Shown here piece by piece: positions 57,401 through 64,000 of a stretch of 64,000 bases of DNA. Position numbers and translations under genes: made by a program. A model generated the notes under the pieces. The model saw only the letters and a list, made by a program, of their open reading frames with translations, was not told the origin of the DNA and searched no databases. The stretch's first letter is position 1, and each line of letters begins with the position of its first letter. Source of the DNA: Chromatiales bacterium (GTDB taxonomy: Bacteria; Pseudomonadota; Gammaproteobacteria; Chromatiales; Chromatiaceae); the NCBI GenBank assembly GCA_028280505.1, contig JANQLO010000071.1:1-64000 (forward strand), written 5' to 3'.

Positions 57401-58695
57401 TGGAAGGTGTCGAACACCTGACGCTGCAACTCGTTATCGAAATAGATCATGACGTTGCGGCAGCTGACCAGGTCGAGCTTCGAAAAGGGGGCGTCGCGGA
57501 CCATGTCGTGCGTGGAGAAAACCACGTGATCGCGAACACGGCGGTTGACCGCGTAGCCGTTGGCGGTTTCCTTGAAATAGCGTCCCAGCACATGAGAATC
57601 GACCGAGCCGACCGCGTCGACGCTGTAGTGTCCAAGACGGGCGACGCCGAGCGGTTCGCTGCCGATGTCGGTGGCGAAGATCCGATACTCGATGCGTTGG
57701 CCTGTCTCCCGTTGGTATTCTTCGAACAACAGCGCGACCGTGTAGGCCTCTTCACCGGTTGCACAACCGGGTACCCAAATGCGTAGTTCGTCCGGTGCGC
57801 CGGGGCGCTTGAGGTAGGTGGCGAGTTGTTCACCCAGTGCGCGGAATGCTTCGGGATCGCGAAAGAATCCCGTAACCCCGATAAAGGCGTCGCGCGCGAG
57901 GTCATGGATTTCCTTGGGATTGTCCCGCAGGAGCTCGAGATAATCGTCCATGGTGAAGCGATTGCACAGCGACATGCGACGACGGATGCGGCGTTGGATC
58001 GAGTTCTTTTTGTAATGCACCAAATTGATGCCGGTCTCACGTAACACCAGATCGATAATGACGGCGTAAACATCGTCGTTCGCGGTGGTGACCAGGTCGG
58101 CTCCGGTCAGCTTGTTCTGATCCAGGTTGAGCAATGTTTCGGCCATTTCGGCGGGGGTCTGGATCAGGTCGGCCGCGTCGGCCTGAATCGCGGCGAGCGG
58201 CATACCATCGTATTTCGCGGATTTGGGGTCCTGGGCCATGGTGATGCCGCCGGACGATTTTATTTCGATCATGCCGGCTGCGCCGTCGGTGCCCGTACCG
58301 GACAGAATGATGCCGATGGCTTGCGAGCCCAAGTTCTCCGCCAGCGAGTGGAAAAAGCGGTTGATGTTCGGCTTCGGCATCGGACCGGTACGTGCTTCGG
58401 AAAGCTTGACCATCCCGTCGCTTATCTCGATATCGCGATTCGGTGGGGTGATATAGATGTTATTGGGCTGGGGCTGCAGCCCGTCTTCGGCATCGCTTAC
58501 GTCCAAAAGGCATTCGCGCCGAATCAGGTCGACGAGCATGCTGGTGTGACTGGGCGAAAGATGCTGAGCGATAAAGAAGGTCAGACGGTTGCCCATGCGC
58601 AGTGCATTGACCAACTCGCGGATTGCCTCGAGCCCGCCGGCCGACGAGCCGATGCCGACGTAGATCAAGGTGGATTTTTCTTCTGATTCTGCCAC
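54499..58695 (-). CDS. CheB-CheR-PAS-GGDEF-EAL hybrid signalling protein
   Basis: 1398 residues. In order: a CheB methylesterase domain (about 1-190; S18 in GIGSSAGG, H45 in AQHLSPSH, D137 in SGTGTDGA); a CheR methyltransferase domain (about 195-465; IWVPGCATGEEAY and LVSCRNVMIYF); a coiled coil of NEELQ-type repeats (about 632-720); two PAS-like domains; a GGDEF domain with intact GGDEF (1051-1055) and an I-site RHRD five residues before it; and an EAL domain with E1181 in HWEVLLRM, VNLSG, EITET and LDDFGSG. All catalytic motifs look intact, so it could both make and break c-di-GMP. It has no receiver domain and no membrane segment. The BLUF gene lies 24 bases upstream on the same strand. 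Confidence 0.95.
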   Translation of the reverse strand: MAESEEKSTLIYVGIGSSAGGLEAIRELVNALRMGNRLTFFIAQHLSPSHTSMLVDLIRRECLLDVSDAEDGLQPQPNNIYITPPNRDIEISDGMVKLSEARTGPMPKPNINRFFHSLAENLGSQAIGIILSGTGTDGAAGMIEIKSSGGITMAQDPKSAKYDGMPLAAIQADAADLIQTPAEMAETLLNLDQNKLTGADLVTTANDDVYAVIIDLVLRETGINLVHYKKNSIQRRIRRRMSLCNRFTMDDYLELLRDNPKEIHDLARDAFIGVTGFFRDPEAFRALGEQLATYLKRPGAPDELRIWVPGCATGEEAYTVALLFEEYQRETGQRIEYRIFATDIGSEPLGVARLGHYSVDAVGSVDSHVLGRYFKETANGYAVNRRVRDHVVFSTHDMVRDAPFSKLDLVSCRNVMIYFDNELQRQVFDTFHYSLKPSGLLMLGMSESNTQAEKLFTPAAAQFRIYQKVDVPGHRARLPHLLPGHSQQQISRPTDSAQPPLEAVEERLNRLLSKRFAPASAVVNQHNEIMFSYGDLSSLMTVRSGPASLDILTLVHDSVRSTLRALLYKVRREAALSADTYEQVIIPVKDTNTQRIIVLPFDPNRPGWVMISFQSIARAPQGDAEATFSEDTEEDKQLMMALEHELFSTRESLQTVVEELETTNEELQAANEELQSSNEEFQSTNEELQTTNEELQSSNEELLTLNDELQEKTREYEKLANQLQNIQNSIDTPLIVVNNDLRITRFVPKVDELIPLKNMRLQDHIIALPWRFEIDGLRDTLLGVIDSHQAHRSIVRLGEQVWQMHISPFIDSSNRAAGAVLVFSDATELYESQERFRQEKERAQITLESIGDGVVRVTVDGIVEYLNPVASAILGWSAEDAVGQKLENLFVVNTKSKDPISDIVRSLLAASGTQQHCEGDYTLLGKSGKELHISYSIGITTDRSGHAHGAVIAFRDMTDQHETISRMSWMSSHDDLTGAVNRREMEKRLATSLNAVQQGRKREAVFLYLDLDQFKVVNDTCGHLAGDEMLKNVTRILRQHTRHRDTLARLGGDEFGILLEGCLLAEAEMVAEKIRGAIEDFRFRWKDKIFRLGISIGIVALTPESGHITDVMSNADAACYAAKLRGRNRIQIHTPDDEELAQQRADLHWVAEITDAMDHDRLRLYMHEIRTFDETEPTHWEVLLRMFNHKGKLLLPGSFLPAAERYGLIQKLDEWVIDNLFATLHQYRPAGNGESHPCVNVNLSGASFTDARIADHVHDCLEQYDIDPTKVAFEITETAAISNLETAKNFITRIKKLGCKIALDDFGSGMSSLNYLKVLEVDYLKIDGSFVHDIETNPLSRTIVKAIIEIANQLDIKTVAEFATSQGIIDQLCELGICCIQGQAVCDPVPMESFLDQT

Positions 58696-58719
58696 CGTGC
58701 TGAACTCATCACATCCTGG

Positions 58720-59163
58720 CTAACTGTTGGCGCGAAACAGTAATAACAATTTCTTTGCCCGTGTTTGATGTTCGAAAAAGGTGCGTGCCGTATCGGGGGT
58801 TTCGAGAAAGTCGGAGTAGCCTTCCAATTCGGTCAGGTCGGTACCGTCGAGATTCTGGAATCCCATGGTCCACTCGGGGAAGTCGCGTGTGTCAAGGGCC
58901 TCGTCGAACAACGTTTTGACCTTTTCGTGGCGATCGTCTCGCTGAATGCGCTGGTACAGCGCGTGCACCGCGTCCGGCTCCCCCTCCAGCACCTGGAGGA
59001 ACGACTTGTCTTTATACAGCAGCATGCCGGTGATGCCCAGTCGGTCATTTTTCTGTCGCGCCTGCTCGAGCAAAGCCGTCAATTCGTCCAGCGGCATGAA
59101 TCTGACAGCGGTGCTGACATAAGCGAGATGGATCAGGGGGGTGTTTGGTGAATTGATATTCAT
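58720..59163 (-). CDS. BLUF blue-light photoreceptor
   Basis: A 147-residue protein with one FAD-binding BLUF domain and a short tail. The key residues are in place: Y15 in HLAYVSTA, N39 in ARQKND, Q57 in SFLQVLEG, and W98/M100 in PEWTMGF. GITGMLLY is the signature strand. Single-domain BLUF proteins (PixD/BlrB type) act through partner proteins. Here the likely partner is the CheB-CheR-GGDEF-EAL protein encoded 24 bases downstream on the same strand. Confidence 0.93.
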   Translation of the reverse strand: MNINSPNTPLIHLAYVSTAVRFMPLDELTALLEQARQKNDRLGITGMLLYKDKSFLQVLEGEPDAVHALYQRIQRDDRHEKVKTLFDEALDTRDFPEWTMGFQNLDGTDLTELEGYSDFLETPDTARTFFEHQTRAKKLLLLFRANS

Positions 59164-59437
59164 CTGAGTCGTCTACCGGCGGTCGATAAGCCAATCTGTG
59201 ATCGCGGAGCATCTCCGGCCGTAAGCGGCGAAGGCGGTTGTGTACGTTTACTTCGGCATTCGGCAAGCGGTGTTTGTCTTACGAATGCCCTGATCGAACC
59301 TTATAGCAGGAATTCCGCATTAATCCCGGGAAATAATACGTTTGCCCCGTGAATCTTGCTCCCAAAAGATGGTCTTATCGACTACTGTTTCGATGTACCG
59401 TGATTTGCGTCAGGTAATCTTCAAGAAGGAAAGCACG

Positions 59438-59932
59438 ATGCCGGAGCGATGGCTGCAGATCAAGGGTGATCCGTCGGTCAGGGCCTTTTTATTCCAGCAG
59501 CGCCGGGTGCCGAGTGATTTCGATGCCAGTATCGAGCAAGTGCTGCGCGTGATGCACGAGATGTTGGTGCACAAAGGGGTCTTCCATGCCAAGGTGCATT
59601 TCTCGTCATCACAGCTGACCTGTTGGTTTTATGACGACCCCTACAATTACAAGGTCTATGTCCGTGATCAGGTGACGGCATCCGATTTTCTGAATTCTTT
59701 ACCAGATTTATCCTACGAAGGACGACAACCGAGAATTGCCGTCGGGCGTATCGGTGAGGTCTTGGAAGAGTTTCGTCGGCTGCGTCTGACGGATGAGCAG
59801 CTGTATCTGCGCAATGGATCGATCAATCGAATCAACGGCTTGATCGGTATGACCTTCTCATGTGACGGCAGCCATTACATCGATTGTGACGATTTCTTTC
59901 AGCGCCTCGAATGTTTCGGTAAAGACGCGTAA
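59438..59932 (+). CDS. Uncharacterised protein
   Basis: A 164-residue protein that I do not recognise. It is divergent from the BLUF gene and 274 bases away from it. Start ATG 59438 has an AGAAGGA ribosome site. In-frame starts as far up as 59342 exist. It is soluble, with no signal peptide or membrane segment. Mixed alpha/beta character is suggested by VHFSSSQLTCWFYDDPYNYKV followed by helices around EVLEEFRRLRLTDEQL. It ends in YIDCDDFFQRLECFGKDA. It converges on lutC with 12 bases between the stop codons. Codon use matches its neighbours, so it looks like a real gene. Confidence 0.7.
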   Translation: MPERWLQIKGDPSVRAFLFQQRRVPSDFDASIEQVLRVMHEMLVHKGVFHAKVHFSSSQLTCWFYDDPYNYKVYVRDQVTASDFLNSLPDLSYEGRQPRIAVGRIGEVLEEFRRLRLTDEQLYLRNGSINRINGLIGMTFSCDGSHYIDCDDFFQRLECFGKDA

Positions 59933-59944
59933 CGACGCGGTCGG

Positions 59945-60586
59945 CTATTCGATGATCAGGGTGATCAGCGTCTTGGGACCATGGATACCGTAGGCCAGCG
60001 TCTGCTCGATATCCGCGGTTTTTGATGGGCCGGAAATCAGCAGCGCATTGGTCGGCATGCGTGAGGCCCAGTTTTCGGATGCAATCAGCCGGGCGAAGTT
60101 GTCGAACAGCCGGTCGGCACGGAGCAGTGCGATATGTACCGGCGGTATCAGCGACATCAGACGCGGTTCGTTGGCGTCCGGCCATAGCACCAGGCTGCCG
60201 CTCTCGGCCAACCCGCCGAGGGTGCCGGTCAGCGCCACGTCGATCTCGTCGAACAGCGTGTCTTTCCAATCTTCGATGGGCCGTTCGTAGCGTTTGAGCG
60301 CGATATCGTCGGTCGCTGCAGCGGCGAAGGTGTCGGCGACCGGGCCATGTCCGATCAGTACCTGTCGTAACTCGCGTTTGGGAAGTTCCTGTTTGACCCA
60401 ATCGGGCCATTGGTCCGCTTTCAGACGATGGACTTCGCCGCGTACCGCCTGCATGCGTTCGGTGAATTCGGCGATACGGCGTTCCTGATCCCAGTCGAGC
60501 GATTTGGCATAAACTTCCGGCGCGGCAGCCGCATGCAATCGGTTGCTTCGTAGGCGACCGAGGATATGTTTTTTGTTGTCACTCAT
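59945..60586 (-). CDS. lutC: Lactate utilization protein C
   Basis: The LUD-domain subunit of the LutABC L-lactate oxidation complex. It has 213 residues from ATG 60586. The upstream extension of the frame lies in lutB. VALTGTLGGLAESGSLVLWP is the conserved glycine-rich block. IPPVHIALLRADRLF and LISGPSKTADIEQTLAYGIHGP are also typical of LutC/YkgG. The start overlaps lutB by 8 bases. It is the last gene of the operon. Confidence 0.95.
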   Translation of the reverse strand: MSDNKKHILGRLRSNRLHAAAAPEVYAKSLDWDQERRIAEFTERMQAVRGEVHRLKADQWPDWVKQELPKRELRQVLIGHGPVADTFAAAATDDIALKRYERPIEDWKDTLFDEIDVALTGTLGGLAESGSLVLWPDANEPRLMSLIPPVHIALLRADRLFDNFARLIASENWASRMPTNALLISGPSKTADIEQTLAYGIHGPKTLITLIIE

Positions 60587-62012
60587 GACGAAAACCCTCG
60601 CGGCGGGCGAGCTCGTGCAGACTGCGGGCGGCCGGTCGGGGTGCGCTACGGTAGCGTGTCCAAGCGCCCAGTGACGGTGGTGTGAGAAAACGCAGCCGGG
60701 TTGCCGCAAGTTTGAACAGCCGGTAAAGCCCGGGGTGGCGATACAACCATTGCCAGACCTTCCATGCCCCGGCCTCGCCGGATTTGCGCAGGCTGCCGCG
60801 CCCGCTGATCGGTGCCGCACTGCGCTCGCCGTTCACCGCCTCGGCACGCAGCCGGTTGATCAGTTTCGGCAGCGGGATCTTGACCGGACAGACTTCGCCA
60901 CAGGCTCCACACATGGTGCAGGCGGATGTCAGGGTGCCGACCTTGTCGATGCCGATGCGTTGCGGTTCCAGGGCCAGACCGATCGGACCCGGGTAGACGG
61001 TACCGTAGGCATGGCCGCCGAGCTGAACATAGACAGGGCAATGATTGATGCAGGCGCCGCAACGAATGCAGCGCAGGGTGTCCAGCAGCTCATGGTCGAC
61101 CCGGATGCGAGAGCGTCCGTTGTCGAGTAGCACCAGATGCACGGCTTCGGGACCGTCCAGTTCGCCGGGTTGGCGCGGCCGGCTGATCATATTGAAATAG
61201 GTCGTGATGGGTTGACCGGTCGCCGACTTGGTCAGGATTTCCAGCAGCGGCGGCACGTCGGAGAGTTTTTCGACCACCTTTTCGATGCCCGTGATGGCGA
61301 TATGTACGCGTGGCGCCGTTGTGCTCAGTCGGCCGTTGCCCTCGTTTTCCACCAGACATAGCGTGCCGGTTTCGGCGACGGCGAAATTGACACCGGAGAT
61401 GCCGGCATCGGCATGGGCGAAACGGGTGCGCAGGATCTCGCGTGTGCTTTGGGTGAGGGTGTCGATGTCTTCGGTGTAGGGGATCTCCGGATGGAATGTT
61501 TTGAACAATCCGGCAACCTCGCGACGGTTTTTATGGATCGCCGGTGCAACAATGTGTGACGGCGGCTCCTTGGCGAGTTGGATGATGTACTCGCCGAGGT
61601 CGGATTCGATCACGGTCAGGCCACGTTTTTCCAGATAGTGATTCAGCTCGGTCTCTTCGGAGACCATCGATTTGCCTTTGACCACCGTCTTGGCGTCGGC
61701 GGCATGAAGAATGTCATAGATGATCTGGTTGGCTTGTTCAGGGTTCTCCGCCCAGTGCACCTGGATACCGTTTTCGGTCAGCTTCGCTTCCAACTGTTCG
61801 AGCAGTTGGGGCTGCTTGACCAATGCATTGGCGCGCACCATGCGGGCCTGCTCGCGCAGCGCTTGCAATTGGACATCGTCGGGGAACTGTTCGGCGCGGC
61901 GCGCCATGATGCCGGTGAGCGCGCTACGAAAGTTCTGGCGCAACTGGTCGTTGTGTAACGCGGCATCGATGCGCTCATGGAATTCTCGTGTTTGGGTGTG
62001 TGCCTCACTCAT
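60579..62012 (-). CDS. lutB: Lactate utilization protein B (iron-sulfur)
   Basis: The iron-sulfur subunit of LutABC, 477 residues from ATG 62012. The frame continues upstream through lutA territory, but the family start is MSEAHTQTREFHERIDAAL. An LUD-type N-terminal region (VVKGKSMVSEETELNHYLE, GISGVNFAVAETGTLCLVEN) precedes two ferredoxin-type motifs, CIRCGACINHCPV and CTMCGACGEVCPV, for two [4Fe-4S] clusters. Its start overlaps lutA by 4 bases. Confidence 0.96.
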   Translation of the reverse strand: MSEAHTQTREFHERIDAALHNDQLRQNFRSALTGIMARRAEQFPDDVQLQALREQARMVRANALVKQPQLLEQLEAKLTENGIQVHWAENPEQANQIIYDILHAADAKTVVKGKSMVSEETELNHYLEKRGLTVIESDLGEYIIQLAKEPPSHIVAPAIHKNRREVAGLFKTFHPEIPYTEDIDTLTQSTREILRTRFAHADAGISGVNFAVAETGTLCLVENEGNGRLSTTAPRVHIAITGIEKVVEKLSDVPPLLEILTKSATGQPITTYFNMISRPRQPGELDGPEAVHLVLLDNGRSRIRVDHELLDTLRCIRCGACINHCPVYVQLGGHAYGTVYPGPIGLALEPQRIGIDKVGTLTSACTMCGACGEVCPVKIPLPKLINRLRAEAVNGERSAAPISGRGSLRKSGEAGAWKVWQWLYRHPGLYRLFKLAATRLRFLTPPSLGAWTRYRSAPRPAARSLHELARREGFRHE

Positions 62013-62746
62013 GCGTTGGTCCGCTCCCAGAGAAATTCGGCGATGTGTTGCGTGCCAAGGCCGTCGCCTTGCTTTTCGAATGCGCCGCCGATGTTCATCA
62101 GGCAACCGCAATCCTGACTGATGACCTTTGCGGCGTCCGTGGCGCGTAGCGCATCGGTTTTGTCTTTCACCATGGCGCCGGAAACGTCCCCCTGTTTGAC
62201 CGCGAAGGTCCCGCCGAAGCCACAGCATTCGGCCTTGCGGTCTTGCGTGAGCACCTCGACGTTGGCGAGTTGCGCAACCAGCGACTCGATCCGGTCGGCC
62301 ACGCCCATTTCGCGTCGTGCCGAACAAGACGTGTGAATCGCGATCTTCGTCGGTTGACCGAGGTCTTCGAGTTCGAGTCGCAGCACGTCGACCAGGAACT
62401 CGGTCAATTCGAAAGTGCGTTCGGCGACGGCCACGGCTTCCGATTCGTCCGCTTGCCCCGCAAACAGCTCCGGCCAATGCTTTTTGATCATGCCCGCGCA
62501 CGAGCCGGACGGCACGACCACGGGAATGTCGCGTGCAAAACAACCGAGCTGTGCGCGCGCGACCGCGAGGGCCTCGTCGCGATAGCCCGAATTGAAAGCC
62601 GGTTGGCCGCAACAGGTTTGATTGTCGGGATAGATCACCTCGACGCCGGCACGCCGGATCAGCTGCATGCCGGCAAGACCGGCTCGCGGATACATCAGGT
62701 CGACGAGGCAAGTCGCGAAGAAATAGATTTGTTGCGGCATGGGCAT
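62009..62746 (-). CDS. lutA: Lactate utilization protein A (CCG domain)
   Basis: A 245-residue protein of two CCG repeats, related to the GlcF/HdrB type subunits that carry electrons from lactate oxidation to quinone or other carriers. Cysteine motifs are FATCLVDLMYP with TCCGQPAFNSG in the first repeat, and HTSCSARREMG with AECCGFGGTFAV in the second, then DCGCLMNIGG. It is the first lut gene. It lies 17 bases after the CoA-transferase gene on the same strand and may be transcribed with it. Confidence 0.95.
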   Translation of the reverse strand: MPMPQQIYFFATCLVDLMYPRAGLAGMQLIRRAGVEVIYPDNQTCCGQPAFNSGYRDEALAVARAQLGCFARDIPVVVPSGSCAGMIKKHWPELFAGQADESEAVAVAERTFELTEFLVDVLRLELEDLGQPTKIAIHTSCSARREMGVADRIESLVAQLANVEVLTQDRKAECCGFGGTFAVKQGDVSGAMVKDKTDALRATDAAKVISQDCGCLMNIGGAFEKQGDGLGTQHIAEFLWERTNA

Positions 62747-62763
62747 CGAGATGTTCCTTGGTT

Positions 62764-64000
62764 TCAGTGTTTCGCGGCGGGTACGAACAACGCTTTGTCC
62801 ATCGTGCGTAAATCCGGTGCGATCTGCGGTTCGAATGCCATCTGCGCCAGTACATCGCGTGCCGGGTCGATGCCCGGTGCGATTTCGGTAAGCAGCAGGC
62901 CTTCCGCGGTTAGTTCGAATACCGCACGTTCGGTGATGTAGCTCACTTGTTGACCGCGTGTGAAGGCCGCTCGGCCGTTGAAGGTGAGATGTTGAACCTG
63001 TTCGACGAATTTCTTCGCTCTGCCTTCCGTTCGAATCTTTGGGCCGGTTCCATCGACGTCCAAGCGCAGTCCGCCGGACGTGAAGGTGCCCAGAAAGGCA
63101 ACCGATTTGGCGTTTTGGCTGATATTGACGAAACCGCCGGCACCGGCGGTTCTGTCGCCGAATCGGCTGACGTTGACGTTGCCGGCACGATCGATCTCTG
63201 CCATGCCGAGAAAGGCCTGGTCGAGTCCGCCGCCGTCGTAGAAGTCGAATTGCGCCGGTTGATCGATGACCGCTGCGGCATTGCTGGCGGCACCAAAGCT
63301 CAGACCGCCGGCGGGGATACCGCCGATACCGCCGGGCTCGACGGTCAGCGTGACCTGACTCAGCATCCCGGTTTCGGTTGCGGCCAGTGCAACAGCCTCG
63401 GGCATGCCGATGCCGAGGTTGACGACCGCGCCGGCTCTTAGGGTTTGCGCGGCGCGGCGCCCGATGACGAGACGTTCGTTCAGGCGCGCGCCGCTCAGTC
63501 GTTCGGGAATGCGCGTTTCGCCGGTATAGGCCGGGTTGTAGGACTCGTCGAAGGTTTGCTCGTGATCGCCCGGCTCGGCCAGCACGACGTGATCGACCAG
63601 GATGCCGGGAATACGCACGAGATGCGGGCTGAGTACGTGCCGCTCGGTGACTCGCTCAACCTGTACGATGACCCGGCCGCCGCTGTTGTGCACCGCTTGA
63701 GCGATGGCCAGCGATTCCAGGTGCAGCGCCTCGTGCTCCATGGTGATGTTGCCGTGAAGATCGGCCGTGGTGCCGCGCAAAAAGGCGATATGGATCGGAA
63801 AGGCCTTATAGAACAGGTATTCTTCACCGTCGATTTTCATCAGGCGTACCAGTTCTTCGTCGGCCGAACGGTTCAGTCGTCCACCATCGATTCTCGGGTC
63901 GGCGAAGGTATGCAGACCCACACGGGTCAATGCGCCCGGCCGGCCGCCTGCGATATCGCGGTACAGATGGGTAATGACACCCTGCGGCAAATTGTAGGCG
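62764..64000 (-). CDS. Acyl-CoA:acetate/3-ketoacid (propionate-type) CoA-transferase, partial
   Basis: Family I CoA-transferase of the fused alpha-beta (Pct) kind. The gene begins beyond 64000. About 412 residues are visible, and the frame is open to the window edge ([19 protein letters not shown]). The second half has [15 protein letters not shown] and [17 protein letters not shown], where the glutamate forms the CoA thioester. Such enzymes move CoA between short acids such as propionate, acetate and lactate. Its place just before lutABC on the same strand suggests a link with lactate or propionate metabolism, which is inference. Confidence 0.9.
   Translation of the reverse strand, partial: AYNLPQGVITHLYRDIAGGRPGALTRVGLHTFADPRIDGGRLNRSADEELVRLMKIDGEEYLFYKAFPIHIAFLRGTTADLHGNITMEHEALHLESLAIAQAVHNSGGRVIVQVERVTERHVLSPHLVRIPGILVDHVVLAEPGDHEQTFDESYNPAYTGETRIPERLSGARLNERLVIGRRAAQTLRAGAVVNLGIGMPEAVALAATETGMLSQVTLTVEPGGIGGIPAGGLSFGAASNAAAVIDQPAQFDFYDGGGLDQAFLGMAEIDRAGNVNVSRFGDRTAGAGGFVNISQNAKSVAFLGTFTSGGLRLDVDGTGPKIRTEGRAKKFVEQVQHLTFNGRAAFTRGQQVSYITERAVFELTAEGLLLTEIAPGIDPARDVLAQMAFEPQIAPDLRTMDKALFVPAAKH

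Overview
The window is chromosomal DNA of a gammaproteobacterium with moderately high GC, with Pseudomonas/Chromatiales-type gene content. Both ends run off into partial genes (a DUF302 protein on the left, a CoA-transferase on the right). No tRNA, rRNA, CRISPR array or phage was recognised. The species cannot be named from the sequence alone. The best guide is gene order: glnE, ilvE, waaF, waaC, waaG, waaP, an InaA-type kinase and a carbamoyltransferase, then (after an insertion) msbA, an LPS kinase, hldE, an FAD oxidoreductase, an aldo/keto reductase and waaA. As I recall it, this is the order around the Pseudomonas aeruginosa LPS core locus.

Layout. 1-4436: housekeeping genes (DUF302, glnE, ilvE, a CHCC zinc-finger protein). 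4433-12677: LPS inner-core assembly in one tightly overlapping operon. 12636-17661: a minus-strand operon, rfbBACD (dTDP-L-rhamnose) followed by two methyltransferases. 17662-18641: a gene-poor junction with a decayed IS30-family transposase. 18642-30681: a visibly AT-richer O-antigen island with an ABC exporter (Wzm/Wzt), glycosyltransferases, a methyltransferase, a dTDP-3-amino-3,6-dideoxyhexose module (FdtA/QdtA-type isomerase, DegT aminotransferase, acyltransferases, a beta-propeller protein), a decayed GT2 gene, and a WbpV/WbpL-like pair. 30745-33857 (minus): a WbpM-like 4,6-dehydratase and a DegT aminotransferase. 34474-44807: GT-C membrane protein, msbA, LPS kinase, WbpE-like aminotransferase (minus), hldE, a small inverted-repeat element, two redox genes and waaA. 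44791-46400 (minus): hemerythrin, rhodanese and pcm.

46665-47210 is the most striking regulatory region: three tandem TPP (THI-box) aptamers in a repeat of about 192 bp ahead of thiC. Only the last copy has a recognisable closing P1 helix. The right third holds thiC, a secreted glycerophosphodiesterase, a PilZ protein, an Aer-like PAS chemoreceptor, a TerB-like protein, an MFS transporter, an apparent two-gene operon of a BLUF photoreceptor and a 1398-residue CheB-CheR-PAS-GGDEF-EAL protein, an uncharacterised protein, lutABC (L-lactate oxidation) and a CoA-transferase.

How they fit together: the window encodes LPS from inner core (WaaC, WaaF, WaaA, HldE) through core decoration (WaaG, WaaP, carbamoyl and kinase genes) and lipid A-core flipping (MsbA) to an O-polysaccharide. 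That polysaccharide is probably initiated on undecaprenyl phosphate by the WbpL-like enzyme with a QuiNAc/FucNAc-type sugar and exported by Wzm/Wzt. Rhamnose and a 3-amino-3,6-dideoxyhexose are likely components. The low GC, transposase remnant and pseudogene point to an O-antigen locus acquired by transfer and still being remodelled.
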